A DNA stretch of 46,250 nucleotides from an uncultured Oleiphilus sp. (GCA_913020495.1 CAJWBJ010000022.1:1-46250); one strand, 5' to 3'; shown: positions 33,854-42,873, numbered from the stretch's first letter. Notes: generated from the sequence alone by a model not told the origin. Translations and numbers: made by a program.

Positions 33854-35008
33854 ATGAGTTACATGACAGAAGAAAGAAAGATGATAAAAGAAACCGCAGC
33901 GGATTTTACCAACAATGTGGTATTGCCATTAGCGAATGAGTTGGATCCGCAAAAAGGCATTATACCTCGCTCGCTAATTGAACAAATGGGTGAATTAGGA
34001 TTCTTTGGTATCAAAGCACCTGAAGACCTAGGTGGTAGCGGCATGGGGTGTTTCGAATACTGTCTTATTGCTGAAGAATTGTGCCGAGGTTGGATGAGTG
34101 TTGGGAGCATTATTGCGCGCTCTGATATCAATTTCTTAAAGCGATTGAAGCCAGAAATAAGTGACCGTTTAATTCCGCGCGCCGTTACTGGCGACTTTTT
34201 GATCGCGGCGGCTTTATCAGAGCCTGATGTCGGCTCTGACTTATCCGGTATTAAATGTCGCGCAGAACTAGACGGAGATTATTACGTTATTACAGGGGCA
34301 AAGTACTGGGTAACTTATGCGGATGGGGCAGATGCAATAGTAGTATTCGCAAGAACAACACCTCGTGAGGAAAACCCAGACAAGCCTTACTTAGGTATTA
34401 GTGGCTTTTTAATTGAAAAACCGCGCGGTGAACTACCAGAAGGATGTTCAGGTAGCCCCATTCCTAAAATTGGCTATTACGGTTGGAATACATTTGAGCT
34501 GGCGTTTGATGGTTGTCGGGTACACAAGGATTTCTTAATTGGAGATGAAGGTGCTGCGTTTAAGCTTCTCACAAGTGGGCTGGAAATTCCACGTGCACAT
34601 ACAGCTGCTCGTTCCATAGGTGCTGCGCAAGGTGCTTTGGATTGTGCTATTCAGTACGCACAAGAGCGTGTTCAATTCGGACGTCCTATCGCCAAATTTC
34701 AAGATTTGCGCTTCAAAATTGCACGCATGGCAACTGATATCGAGGCCGCTAGGCAGCTCCTTTACAGCGTGTGTGCGAAGATAGATGAGGGTGGACGCTG
34801 TGACAAAGAGGCTGCCATGGTGAAATACTTTGCCGCTGAAATGTCCGAACGCGTCTGTTCTGATGCACTGCAAATATTAGGGGGGGCTGGTTACACCCAT
34901 CACTTCCCTGTAGAGCGATATTGGCGTGATGCCCGGCTGACGAAGATTTTTGAGGGGACCTCAGAAATTCAACAGCGCATTATCTCTGATCACTTGCTGG
35001 GGAGATGA
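33854..35008 (+). CDS. Acyl-CoA dehydrogenase
   Basis: 384 residues, normal. FAD-binding and catalytic features: EDLGGSGMGCFEYCLIAEEL, ALSEPDVGSDLSGIKCRAE (FAD/substrate loop), ITGAKYWVTYADGADAIVV, the QFGRPIAKFQDLRFKIA signature and QILGGAGYTH; the base is Glu367 in KIFEGTSEIQ. It forms a 2-enoyl-CoA, reducing ETF. In the operon it would follow the ligase and feed the MaoC hydratase. A glutaryl- or methylsuccinyl-CoA-type specificity would fit the lyase, but this is inference. Confidence 0.94.
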   Translation: MSYMTEERKMIKETAADFTNNVVLPLANELDPQKGIIPRSLIEQMGELGFFGIKAPEDLGGSGMGCFEYCLIAEELCRGWMSVGSIIARSDINFLKRLKPEISDRLIPRAVTGDFLIAAALSEPDVGSDLSGIKCRAELDGDYYVITGAKYWVTYADGADAIVVFARTTPREENPDKPYLGISGFLIEKPRGELPEGCSGSPIPKIGYYGWNTFELAFDGCRVHKDFLIGDEGAAFKLLTSGLEIPRAHTAARSIGAAQGALDCAIQYAQERVQFGRPIAKFQDLRFKIARMATDIEAARQLLYSVCAKIDEGGRCDKEAAMVKYFAAEMSERVCSDALQILGGAGYTHHFPVERYWRDARLTKIFEGTSEIQQRIISDHLLGR

Positions 35009-35106
35009 AACCTAGTTCACTGTCAATTATGTTTTCAAAGCCAGTATTTTCAAAACCAGCTTATTAAAACAGTGTCGCTTTATTAAGGCACTAGAGAATT
35101 TAATTT

Positions 35107-35814
35107 ATGATTACTCTCTACCAGTTCAGTTCCTCGCCTTTTACTGAGAAGGTATCACGCATACTTTCGTTCAAAGGGTTGGATTATAAGGTTGAAGAAA
35201 TAAATCGCTTAAAGGTTAAGCAGTACAATGATGTAAGCCCCTTTGGAAAGTTCCCTGCGGTAGATATTGATGGCAGAAAAATTTGCGACTCAACAGATAT
35301 CGCCTATGCCCTTGATGAAATATTTCCAGCAAAGAAGCTCATACCAGTAGATGACCTGCTGAAGGCCAATATGCATATCATTGAAGATTGGGCTGATGAA
35401 AGCTTGTACTTTTACGAGATGACGATGCGAATCTCTTGGGTTCACAATGCAAAGGATACACTGAAAAAAGTCAAAAGCACTTTGCCAAAATTACCTGATT
35501 GGATGTTATTAAAACTCATCGTAAAAAAATCACGCGATATTATTAAGATACAGGGCTTAGGGCGGAAAAAAAGTGAGCAAATTATTGACGATGCTCGTCG
35601 GCACTTACAAGCTTTAAACGCCATCCTATCTAAGTCTGACTTCCTAATTGGTAGTCACATTTCATTAGCTGATATCGCTGTTATTTCTCAATTGAACTGC
35701 TTGCTTGATGCGGTTGAAATTCAAGAGATGATGGATGAGTTTTCTGCTATTATTCGATGGATCAGTCGTGTAAATGAAATTGCACCCTATAGAAAAAACA
35801 ATACTCATTGTTAA
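35107..35814 (+). CDS. Glutathione S-transferase-like protein
   Basis: 235 residues. Thioredoxin-like N-terminal domain ITLYQFSSSPFTEKVSRILS, VSPFGKFPAVDIDG (cis-Pro loop) and CDSTDIAYALDEIFP; the alpha-helical C-terminal domain ends 'SDFLIGSHISLADIAVISQL', the usual N-capping box. Could detoxify an electrophilic intermediate such as an enoyl-CoA or enone. 99 bp after the acyl-CoA dehydrogenase and overlapping by 7 bp the next gene if that uses its first start. Confidence 0.85.
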   Translation: MITLYQFSSSPFTEKVSRILSFKGLDYKVEEINRLKVKQYNDVSPFGKFPAVDIDGRKICDSTDIAYALDEIFPAKKLIPVDDLLKANMHIIEDWADESLYFYEMTMRISWVHNAKDTLKKVKSTLPKLPDWMLLKLIVKKSRDIIKIQGLGRKKSEQIIDDARRHLQALNAILSKSDFLIGSHISLADIAVISQLNCLLDAVEIQEMMDEFSAIIRWISRVNEIAPYRKNNTHC

Positions 35815-36410
35815 GCAGGGGACAACCATTGAATTGTTTTGGCGCAGAACATCTACGGGTAATTTTCGAATCTAAACTTGGCAGCGAACTTAATACGTGG
35901 AAACAACTTGCGCCTCTGTTCTTTAGTAATTTTTTTCACAAGAACGACCATATAGTACGAGCTGGAGAAAGTTGGGGGGAACTCTGTTTCATTCATGAAG
36001 GTTTGTTACGGGTGTATTATTCGGATTCGAAGGGACGTGAAGTGAATCAACATTTTTATGAAAGAGGGGAGGTTATATACCCGGTATCCGATAATTCTGT
36101 TTGCAAGTTTAATATTCAGGCTCTTGAATCAACCACCTTAATGATCGCTAACTATCAAGATCTTAGTAATAGGAACGCTATAAATACTGAGTGGGGGCAA
36201 ATCGAGTTGAATTTACTTAAGTCGAGTTTCCTTAAAAATGCCAAACGAGAAGCTCGGTTATTGATTGCTGATACGGAGAATCGATACTTGTGGTTTTGTA
36301 GGGAATACCCACAGCTGGTAAAAAAGCTACCGCAATATCAAATAGCCTCGTTTCTTGGTGTTACACCGGTTACGCTCTCTCGGCTAAAGCTTAATACCCC
36401 GGAATTTTAG
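35808..36410 (+). CDS. Crp/Fnr-family regulator
   Basis: 200 residues from a TTG at 35808, but the TTG at 35829 has AGGGG eight bases before it and is as likely. The cNMP-binding-like jelly roll is at about 30-125 (FFHKNDHIVRAGESWGELCF, IHEGLLRVYY), and the C-terminal winged helix has LPQYQIASFLGVTPVTLSRL. The usual PR/ cAMP-contact residues are not evident, so the effector is unknown. It follows the GST gene directly, so it may be part of the operon. A decayed AraC fragment begins 2 bp beyond its stop. Confidence 0.85.
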   Translation: MLSRGQPLNCFGAEHLRVIFESKLGSELNTWKQLAPLFFSNFFHKNDHIVRAGESWGELCFIHEGLLRVYYSDSKGREVNQHFYERGEVIYPVSDNSVCKFNIQALESTTLMIANYQDLSNRNAINTEWGQIELNLLKSSFLKNAKREARLLIADTENRYLWFCREYPQLVKKLPQYQIASFLGVTPVTLSRLKLNTPEF

Positions 36411-36411
36411 T

Positions 36412-36537
36412 ATGCAAGATATAGTGACCAAAATAATATTAGCTGTTGAAAGTTCAGAGCCTAAGTTTCCGACACTGGAATTGCTGTCGCAGAAACTAGA
36501 GGTATCAGCAGCCACTTTGAAGCGTAGGTTAAAATAG
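36412..36537 (+). pseudogene. AraC-family helix-turn-helix fragment
   Basis: ATG at 36412 opens 41 codons to TAG at 36535. 'PKFPTLELLSQKLEVSAATL' followed by KRRLK is the first helix-turn-helix of an AraC-type DNA-binding domain (as in 'P.LE.vA..L.mS.RTLrRrL'); the second helix-turn-helix and the whole effector domain are missing. A remnant; no intact copy lies near. Confidence 0.7.
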
Positions 36538-36553
36538 CACTGTTTATCTATCT

Positions 36554-36584
36554 AAAAAAAGAGTCAGGTCACAACCTGACTCTT
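36554..36584 (-). terminator. Terminator for the DUF2834 gene
   Basis: AAGAGTCAGGT and ACCTGACTCTT form a perfect 11-bp stem with loop CACA at 36559-36584. On the minus strand it is followed by a T run (the seven A at 36554-36560). It lies 110 bp beyond the stop of the leftward DUF2834 gene and may also end rightward transcription weakly. Confidence 0.8.
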
Positions 36585-36694
36585 GACTATAGGATGTTCG
36601 AGTTTAATGGAAATACCTATACCAGGTTAACAAATAAAAAGCGTATCCCTTTTGTATCTCAGGCACTCGAATTGTTTAGTCGTGCGTATACGAG

Positions 36695-37018
36695 CTAAGC
36701 AAATTGAGATACTTCTTTAAGAGGTTTCTCTTTTCGGTACTCCCTTACAATCAAATACACAAGTGGTGCAAGTGAACCTGTAGCAAATGTCGCTAGCATC
36801 CATGGGTAAGGGTTGAGTCCATTTGCTTCTGCGTCCCCTTTAATCCAGCTGCAAATTAGCAGACAACAAATCGCTAAATCCAACAATATTTGCAGGCTGC
36901 CTGATGAGGTGAAACCGGCCTGCCAGATCCCCAAATAACCTTCATTCCACATTACCCAGGAGCTGAATACAGCAAAGTCTATAAAAACAAACCATAAGAA
37001 GAATTTACGTAAGTTCAT
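36695..37018 (-). CDS. DUF2834-family membrane protein
   Basis: 107 residues with three hydrophobic segments (about 5-28, 42-60 and 72-92). The family pattern DLAICCLLICSWIKGDAEAN...PYPWMLATFATGSLAPLVYLIVRE is clear in outline. Function unknown. It is divergent from the XRE-type regulator gene at 37192, with about 170 bp between, so that regulator probably controls it. A related protein is at 5576-5920. Confidence 0.85.
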   Translation of the reverse strand: MNLRKFFLWFVFIDFAVFSSWVMWNEGYLGIWQAGFTSSGSLQILLDLAICCLLICSWIKGDAEANGLNPYPWMLATFATGSLAPLVYLIVREYRKEKPLKEVSQFA

Positions 37019-37191
37019 TGTTTTATCCTATTTAAATGAAAAAGTATGAGTTGTGATTGCATGATTAGTTTCGTGTATGTGAGAACAACAAACAATTACC
37101 TCCAAGGTAATTGCAGGTATGACATTTCATGTTAACCTTCAAGCAATAAACATATTTTCAATACTGTTTATCAAGTGAATTCTGGGAGCAA

Positions 37192-38022
37192 ATGATGAGT
37201 GTTATAGTGGGTGAAAATTCGGCTTTTACATCAATGATCAAAAGATGGCGGAAGTTACGTAAACGATCTCAGCTAGAGTTATCTCTAGATGCCGGTGTGT
37301 CGCAACGTCATCTTAGTTTCTTGGAGTCGGGTCGTGCCCGGCCAAGTAGGGAAATGGTATTAGGTTTATCAGAAGCGCTGGAGCTCCCATTAAGGGATCG
37401 AAACCAACTGCTTACGGCTGCTGGTTTTGCTCCCATATTTAAAGAAAGAATGCTTGATAATGTTGAAATGAAAGCGGTACAGCAAGCATTGGAAATGAGT
37501 TTGTCCCATCATGAACCATACCCAGCTATTGTCGTGGATAGAAATTGGAACTTGGTGATGAGTAATGATGCGGCTATTCGATTTATGAGCTTGTTGGGCG
37601 ATTTGGAGAAGATTTGGCAGCGGGTTGACCCAAGTGGCGACAAAAATATTTATCGTATGACTTTTCATCCGGATGGTATGAAGTCGATGATAAGTAATTG
37701 GGATGAACTTGCGAGAACCTTATTACTTCGTTTGCAGCGAGAAGTGAATGCTGACCCTGATAACCAAGTACTCATGCAGCTTTTGAAAGACCTGAGCAAA
37801 ATGTCAGGTGTTGATTTATCTATCGGGCTGGCTGAAATGATTGACCCGATGACACCCATTCTGCCAATGGAATTAAGTGCCAACAGTGTTACCTTAAAAA
37901 CATTCAGTATGGTTTCCACTTTCGGTACGGCTCTTGACGTGACAGCGGAAGAGTTGAAAATTGAAACATTTTTCCCTGCGGATGATTTTACGAAACTTTT
38001 TTTTCAGAGCATGTCCCCATGA
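37192..38022 (+). CDS. XRE-family regulator with MmyB-like ligand domain
   Basis: 276 residues. Helix-turn-helix at about 15-70 (MIKRWRKLRKRSQLELSLDA, GVSQRHLSFLESGRARPSRE). The rest matches the MmyB-like, PAS-type ligand-binding domain: 'HHEPYPAIVVDRNWNLVMSN', IYRMTFHPDGMKSMI, 'STFGTALDVTAEELKIETFF'. Such proteins sense unknown small molecules, possibly fatty acids. The first two codons are both ATG; GGAG fits the second (37195) slightly better. Divergent from the DUF2834 gene. Confidence 0.9.
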   Translation: MMSVIVGENSAFTSMIKRWRKLRKRSQLELSLDAGVSQRHLSFLESGRARPSREMVLGLSEALELPLRDRNQLLTAAGFAPIFKERMLDNVEMKAVQQALEMSLSHHEPYPAIVVDRNWNLVMSNDAAIRFMSLLGDLEKIWQRVDPSGDKNIYRMTFHPDGMKSMISNWDELARTLLLRLQREVNADPDNQVLMQLLKDLSKMSGVDLSIGLAEMIDPMTPILPMELSANSVTLKTFSMVSTFGTALDVTAEELKIETFFPADDFTKLFFQSMSP

Positions 38023-38125
38023 TTATTTAGAAACCTATACTCATAGAAGTAAAAAGTAACTGACCTATTAATATGCCGAAGCAATTATTTAGTTTTGCTA
38101 ATTATAGGTTGTAGATAAAAGAAGA

Positions 38126-38437
38126 TTATTCACCTGCAGATTCACTTAATAGTTCATCAGCACAGCAGTCACGTTGCAGAAAATTTATCACTTCAAGTAA
38201 TCTGGCATATTCCACCACGCAATAGAGTATACGGCCTTCTCTACGTTGTTTTATCAAACCAGCTGATGCCAAACTCGAAATATGATGCGATAGGGTAGAA
38301 CCAGGAATATCTAATTCATCTTGAACTGTGCCCACAGAAATACCTTGAAGACCAGATTTAACTAATCGTCTGAAAATGGCAAGTCTAGTAGGGTGTCCTA
38401 GCTCTTTAAATGCTTTTGCAATGTTTTCTATGTCCAT
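38126..38437 (-). CDS. ArsR-family repressor
   Basis: 103 residues. Winged helix typical of ArsR/SmtB: IAKAFKELGHPTRLAIFRRL, then DELDIPGSTLSHHISSLASA and REGRILYCVVEYARL. A C-terminal CC pair (about 91-92, RDCCADELL) could bind arsenite or another soft metal, although the alpha-3 CxC motif of E. coli-type ArsR is absent. Divergent from the permease gene with an operator-like palindrome between. Confidence 0.92.
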   Translation of the reverse strand: MDIENIAKAFKELGHPTRLAIFRRLVKSGLQGISVGTVQDELDIPGSTLSHHISSLASAGLIKQRREGRILYCVVEYARLLEVINFLQRDCCADELLSESAGE

Positions 38438-38466
38438 AATGTTCTCATTGATATGAAATATAATTC

Positions 38467-38484
38467 GATATTACTAGAAATATC
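38467..38484. promoter_or_regulatory. Candidate ArsR operator
   Basis: GATATTACTAGAAATATC is a palindrome with one asymmetrical pair (two of 18 positions). It lies 30 bp before the ArsR start and 64 bp before the permease start. A second arm pair, ATTTCG...CGAAAT, flanks 38511-38538 closer to the permease. Confidence 0.6.
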
Positions 38485-38547
38485 TTGATTGAAGCAATAT
38501 TTTGTTTTATATTTCGAACTTACTGGAAATAACGAAATAGGAAAAAT

Positions 38548-39462
38548 ATGAATATTTCAAACCAAATGGTCTTTGATGCACTTGATATGTTTGTCTTCTT
38601 AGCGGTTGAATTAACGATTCTTTTTCTTTTTATTAGTTACATCGTTGGCGTATTACAAGAATATATTCCTCCCAGTAAAATTCAGTCAATTTTGAGTAGC
38701 AAGAGCGGTAAGGGTTACATCATTGCAGGCTTCTTGGGTGCAATTACGCCTTTTTGTTCTTGCTCTACTATTCCTTTTCTAAAGGGTTTGTTAAGAGCTA
38801 ATGCAGGGTTCGGTACCATGATGGTTTTCCTTTTTGCCAGCCCTTTGCTTAATCCTATTATTATTGGTTTGTTTGCTGTTACGTTTGGGTTAGAAGTAAC
38901 GGTTTTCTATTTTACGGTTGCTTTGGGTGTTTCCATTATTGCTGGTTATAGTCTCGAGAAGCTGGGGTTTGAAAAATATATTAAAGCAGAAGCATATATT
39001 GAACCTCAACATAAAGGCTGTAATGTTGGAGGGGGATCAAAGGCATTTCCAGAAAGTAAATGGATGAAAATATGGAAAAGTACTTGGTCTGATTTTAAGA
39101 AAGTGCTGCCTTATTTAATCGGAGGTATTGCGCTTGGCTCAATGATTTATGGGTTCATGCCGTCTGAGTATATTGCCAATATTGCTAATAAAGATAACCC
39201 TTTTGCTATTCCTGTCGCAGCGTTTATAGGTATCCCATTATATATCAGAGCAGAAGCTGTTATTCCTCTGAGTGCGGCGTTAGCAGCTAAAGGCATGAGT
39301 TTAGGTGCTGTCATGGCATTAATTATCGGTAGTGCGGGAGCTAGTTTAACTGAAGTTATTCTGTTGAAATCAATGTTTAAAAGCAAAATGATTATTGCAT
39401 TTCTGGTCGTAATTTTAACAATGGCTGTTGGTGCAGGTTATTTGTACACTTATATGTTTTAA
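38548..39462 (+). CDS. ArsP/DUF318-type permease
   Basis: 304 residues with about eight transmembrane segments. The family motif PFCSCSTIPFLKGLLRA (about 70-86), which includes the Cys pair of ArsP, and 'MMVFLFASPLLNPIIIG' follow. A cytoplasmic loop holds 'CNVGGG'. Related ArsP proteins export trivalent organoarsenicals; the ArsR neighbour fits metalloid resistance. Other DUF318 members have unknown roles, so the substrate is inferred. Stop codon overlaps the convergent DUF3108 gene by 4 bp. Confidence 0.85.
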   Translation: MNISNQMVFDALDMFVFLAVELTILFLFISYIVGVLQEYIPPSKIQSILSSKSGKGYIIAGFLGAITPFCSCSTIPFLKGLLRANAGFGTMMVFLFASPLLNPIIIGLFAVTFGLEVTVFYFTVALGVSIIAGYSLEKLGFEKYIKAEAYIEPQHKGCNVGGGSKAFPESKWMKIWKSTWSDFKKVLPYLIGGIALGSMIYGFMPSEYIANIANKDNPFAIPVAAFIGIPLYIRAEAVIPLSAALAAKGMSLGAVMALIIGSAGASLTEVILLKSMFKSKMIIAFLVVILTMAVGAGYLYTYMF

Positions 39463-40229
39463 ATAGGGACCCCGTTAATCTCAGCACTTTTAAGGTTAAT
39501 CTCATATTCTTCACCATCTTTTTCAACTTGCGTCATTTTCAGAAGTAAAAAAGCATGGTCTTTAGCGAACCATAAGAGTGTTTTTCGTTTTTTAGTTTTG
39601 GCTCTAACTTTCTCAACCACGATACTATTCATTGTTCCCAAGGCCGTTTGAAGAGACTCTTCACGTAGCACCCTAAAGTGACTTTCTTTTACCTTTCCTT
39701 TATGTGCAATGGGGAAAACCATTTCTTGTTTGCCTGCTTTCACATCCAGCAACATCTGAAGTTGGTAGCTTAGACGGTCTTGACTGTTTTGGGGGATGGA
39801 TTCAATTGTCCATTTGTTCTTTTTGTATGAGCTATGTGCTCGTTTGTTTTCCCAGTCGAATGTGACCTCTCGTTTACGTTTTCTGGCTAAGAAAGGTGAG
39901 AGCTTATACTTGTATTTAAGGGGGGAAATATGACCATCTTTCAATTCGAAGGTAGATGATTCTTTGATGTCGGCAGCGAAGGATTCAACATCAAAACGAT
40001 AAAACCATTGGCCATTGCTGAGTTGTTTTAATTCTCGAACTGCTTCGCCTTTGATACTAATGCCTTTTTTTATTTTGGCAGTGTAAGTGGCTTGATGTGG
40101 GAGTAGTTCGGTGCTAAGTGACGAGAAGGGGAGCAGGCACAATAGAATAAGTAATGTGCCTTGTTTAACCTGAAAGCAGTGATGCTTAATGTTGAAAGCG
40201 AGCATTGCGGTACCCTTCCGACTGATCAT
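39459..40229 (-). CDS. DUF3108-family periplasmic protein
   Basis: 256 residues. A hydrophobic segment at about 24-39 (TLLILLCLLPFSSLS) after a 23-residue lead is a signal peptide, or the true start is a later Met (M9) with a shorter lead. 'LLPHQATYTAKIKKGISIKG' and the 'DGHISPLKYKYK' and 'FPIAHKGKVKE' segments match DUF3108, which sits beside purN in many gammaproteobacteria. Function unknown. It starts 9 bp after purN and shares its operon. Confidence 0.88.
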   Translation of the reverse strand: MISRKGTAMLAFNIKHHCFQVKQGTLLILLCLLPFSSLSTELLPHQATYTAKIKKGISIKGEAVRELKQLSNGQWFYRFDVESFAADIKESSTFELKDGHISPLKYKYKLSPFLARKRKREVTFDWENKRAHSSYKKNKWTIESIPQNSQDRLSYQLQMLLDVKAGKQEMVFPIAHKGKVKESHFRVLREESLQTALGTMNSIVVEKVRAKTKKRKTLLWFAKDHAFLLLKMTQVEKDGEEYEINLKSAEINGVPI

Positions 40230-40238
40230 AACTCCAGT

Positions 40239-40907
40239 CTAGTGGATAGTTTGCGGGTTTTCGAGTATTAGTCCAGTTTCGGGTAAGATTTCATTATCAA
40301 GCATAGCGTCATTATCTGTCATGTTTAGACGACCATCAATAAACCACTTAACGGCAATCGGGTAGATAATATGCTCTTGTTGTTGGATACGTTTTGCGAG
40401 TGTTTCTGCTGTATCTTGTTTCAGTGTAGGGACTTTGGCTTGAATAATGTTTGGGCCACTATCTAGTTCCGCGGTTACAAAATGTACGGTAACGCCATGC
40501 TCTGCATCTCCCGCATCGAGTGCGCGCTGATGGGTATTTAGCCCTTGGTATTTTGGCAGCAGGGAAGGGTGAATGTTGAGCATTTTGCCTTCATAACGAC
40601 GAACGAAACTTTCAGTCAAAATTCGCATAAAACCCGCTAATACAATTAAGTCGGGTTTATGTTGTTCAATCTGTCGAATCAATTCACCATCAAAGGCATC
40701 GCGACTATCGTATTTTTTATGGTCGACAACGTGCGTCTTAATGCCTGCTTTTTCAGCGCGCTCTAAACCATAAGCATCTGCTTTATTAGAAATAACAGCT
40801 TGAATACTGCCTGTTATTTCTTCTTTTTCTACCGCTTCAATTAAAGCCTGAAGGTTACTGCCACTACCTGAAATAAGCACAACAATAACAGGATCTCTAC
40901 CTTCCAT
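40239..40907 (-). CDS. purN: Phosphoribosylglycinamide formyltransferase
   Basis: 222 residues. It adds the formyl group from 10-formyl-THF to GAR in purine synthesis. Clear signatures are VVLISGSGSNLQALIEA (N terminus), VLAGFMRIL, MLNIHPSLLPKYQGLNTHQR (catalytic Asn and His) and GVTVHFVTAELDSGPNI (catalytic Asp). The start is followed downstream by DUF3108 at 9 bp; purM lies 27 bp upstream, in the usual purM-purN order. Confidence 0.97.
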   Translation of the reverse strand: MEGRDPVIVVLISGSGSNLQALIEAVEKEEITGSIQAVISNKADAYGLERAEKAGIKTHVVDHKKYDSRDAFDGELIRQIEQHKPDLIVLAGFMRILTESFVRRYEGKMLNIHPSLLPKYQGLNTHQRALDAGDAEHGVTVHFVTAELDSGPNIIQAKVPTLKQDTAETLAKRIQQQEHIIYPIAVKWFIDGRLNMTDNDAMLDNEILPETGLILENPQTIH

Positions 40908-40934
40908 TAGGTTAACCTCTATGTCTGGTGAGAA

Positions 40935-42002
40935 TTAAGCTTCTAAACCACGAAGTTCAACTTGTTCTTCGTCAGCAGCTGCATTCTCGATAGAACCGAT
41001 CTTCCAGGCTTTTTCGCCTTCTGCTTCAAGTAACTCAATTGCCGCGACTGCTTGATCAGCTGGAACCGCAATAACCATACCCACACCACAGTTAAAGGTA
41101 CGGTACATTTCGGTACTTTCAACATTTCCTGCACTTTGCAGCCATTTGAATACTTCAGGGAAGTCCCAGCTGTTGGTATCGATAACTGCCTTGGCGCTTT
41201 CGGGTAATACGCGTGGGATGTTTTCAAGTAAACCACCGCCAGTAATATGCGAAAGGGCATTTACAGGTAGTGCTTTAATTAACTTAAGTAGTGGCTTAAC
41301 GTAAATTCGAGTAGGTGCCATTAATGCGCTTGCAAGATCCGTATCGCCCATTTTTTGATTTAGTTCAACGCCCGAAACCTCAATGATTTTACGAATTAAA
41401 GAATAACCATTTGAGTGTGGGCCAGAAGAAGCAATGCCAATTAGGGTGTCACCAGCTTTGACATTAGATCCATCAATAATTTTGGACTTTTCGACGATAC
41501 CGACACAAAAACCAGCAAGGTCATAATCTTCACCTTCGTACATACCCGGCATTTCAGCTGTTTCACCACCCACCAATGAACAGCCCGACATATCACAACC
41601 GTTGCCAATACCTTCAACCACGCTGGCAGCAATATCTATGTTCAATTTACCTGTCGCGTAGTAATCAAGGAAAAATAATGGCTCTGCGCCGCCCACAATT
41701 AGGTCATTGACACACATCGCTACAAGATCAATACCGATCGTATCGTGTTTGTTTAGGTTCATGGCTAAACGAAGCTTGGTTCCAACACCATCTGTACCAG
41801 AAATAAGCACGGGTTCATCGTAACCTTTTGGTAATTCAAACATGGCCCCAAAACCACCTAAACCAGCCATTACTTCAGGCCGTTTTGTACGTTTAGCAAC
41901 GCCTTTAATTCGCTCAATTAGTGCGTTTCCGGCATCAATATCGACGCCAGCATCTTTGTAGCTTAAAGAAGGAGATGAGTTTGAATTGGTGTTGTCTGTC
42001 AT
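40935..42002 (-). CDS. purM: Phosphoribosylformylglycinamidine cyclo-ligase
   Basis: 355 residues. Forms AIR from FGAM with ATP. Family blocks are evident: [19 protein letters not shown], '[10 protein letters not shown]', [46 protein letters not shown] and [18 protein letters not shown]. No signal or fusion. Operon with purN; divergent from a glutathione S-transferase gene 212 bp away. I could not find a clear PurR box in that gap. Confidence 0.98.
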   Translation of the reverse strand: MTDNTNSNSSPSLSYKDAGVDIDAGNALIERIKGVAKRTKRPEVMAGLGGFGAMFELPKGYDEPVLISGTDGVGTKLRLAMNLNKHDTIGIDLVAMCVNDLIVGGAEPLFFLDYYATGKLNIDIAASVVEGIGNGCDMSGCSLVGGETAEMPGMYEGEDYDLAGFCVGIVEKSKIIDGSNVKAGDTLIGIASSGPHSNGYSLIRKIIEVSGVELNQKMGDTDLASALMAPTRIYVKPLLKLIKALPVNALSHITGGGLLENIPRVLPESAKAVIDTNSWDFPEVFKWLQSAGNVESTEMYRTFNCGVGMVIAVPADQAVAAIELLEAEGEKAWKIGSIENAAADEEQVELRGLEA

Positions 42003-42214
42003 AATTTGAATAACCTAATGGGTGAGCATCATACTACGGAGCGCGGATTCTACCAGTTGTTGCAAGGCTCGCCAAATTCTCTTTGTAACTAAAATAGTGT
42101 TGCTAAAGTTTATTCGCGAATTAGCTGATAAAAATGCACAATCAATGGTCTTGTAAAATGAACGCTTTGTTTGTTATGTCGTCTCATTTAAATCAATAAA
42201 TAAAAGGAGATCTT

Positions 42215-42835
42215 ATGAAAATTTACGGTGTGGGTAAATCACGTTCATTTAGAACTATTTGGGCGGCTGAAGAAGCGGGGCTCGATTATGAATATATTGA
42301 AGTTGAGTTCGGTGGGGTTGGTGATAATGGTTCAAATGGTGAAGCTTATCGTGAACTGAATTTTCAAGGTAAAGTACCGACATTGGTTGATGGTGAGTTA
42401 ATTCTCACTGAAAGTGCTGCGATAGTTAACTATCTTGCGACTAAAAACACGTCAACGTCATTGATCCCAAAAGATGGAACTCATGAGAGAGCTTTGTATG
42501 ATCAGTTAGCTTTTTTTACTTTAACTGATTTAGAACAACCTCTTTGGACGAACGGCAAACACCGGTTTGCGCTTCCTGAAAAACATAGGGTACCGCAAAT
42601 ATTGGATACGACCCTTTGGGAGTTTCACAAGTCACAAAAAGCACTGAGAGATTTGATTGGTGAATCACCTGAATTTGCCTTAGGTAATCGTTTTACTATG
42701 GCTGATGTGTTGATTGCTCATACATTAACTTGGGCTGAAAATTTTAAATTTGAACTTTTTGATGGCTTCGCTGATTATAAAAACCGCATGTATGCTAGGA
42801 GTGCCTGCCAAGCGGCATTGGCAAAGCTTAAATAG
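42215..42835 (+). CDS. Glutathione S-transferase
   Basis: 206 residues. Begins MKIYGVGKSRSFRTIWAAEE, with NFQGKVPTLVDGELILTESA carrying the cis-Pro loop and the glutathione-binding E-S pair; the C-terminal domain has ALGNRFTMADVLIAHTL. AAAGGAG lies nine bases before the ATG. Monocistronic, ended by a hairpin at 42874-42902. Cytosolic detoxification; substrate unknown. Confidence 0.93.
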   Translation: MKIYGVGKSRSFRTIWAAEEAGLDYEYIEVEFGGVGDNGSNGEAYRELNFQGKVPTLVDGELILTESAAIVNYLATKNTSTSLIPKDGTHERALYDQLAFFTLTDLEQPLWTNGKHRFALPEKHRVPQILDTTLWEFHKSQKALRDLIGESPEFALGNRFTMADVLIAHTLTWAENFKFELFDGFADYKNRMYARSACQAALAKLK

Positions 42836-42873
42836 TATATTTAGGTTATTAAGGCTTCAGCATAGGTATTGAG

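Noticed and set aside
42003-42214. PurR-type operator before purM
   Set aside because: No convincing palindrome of the PurR type was seen in the gap.
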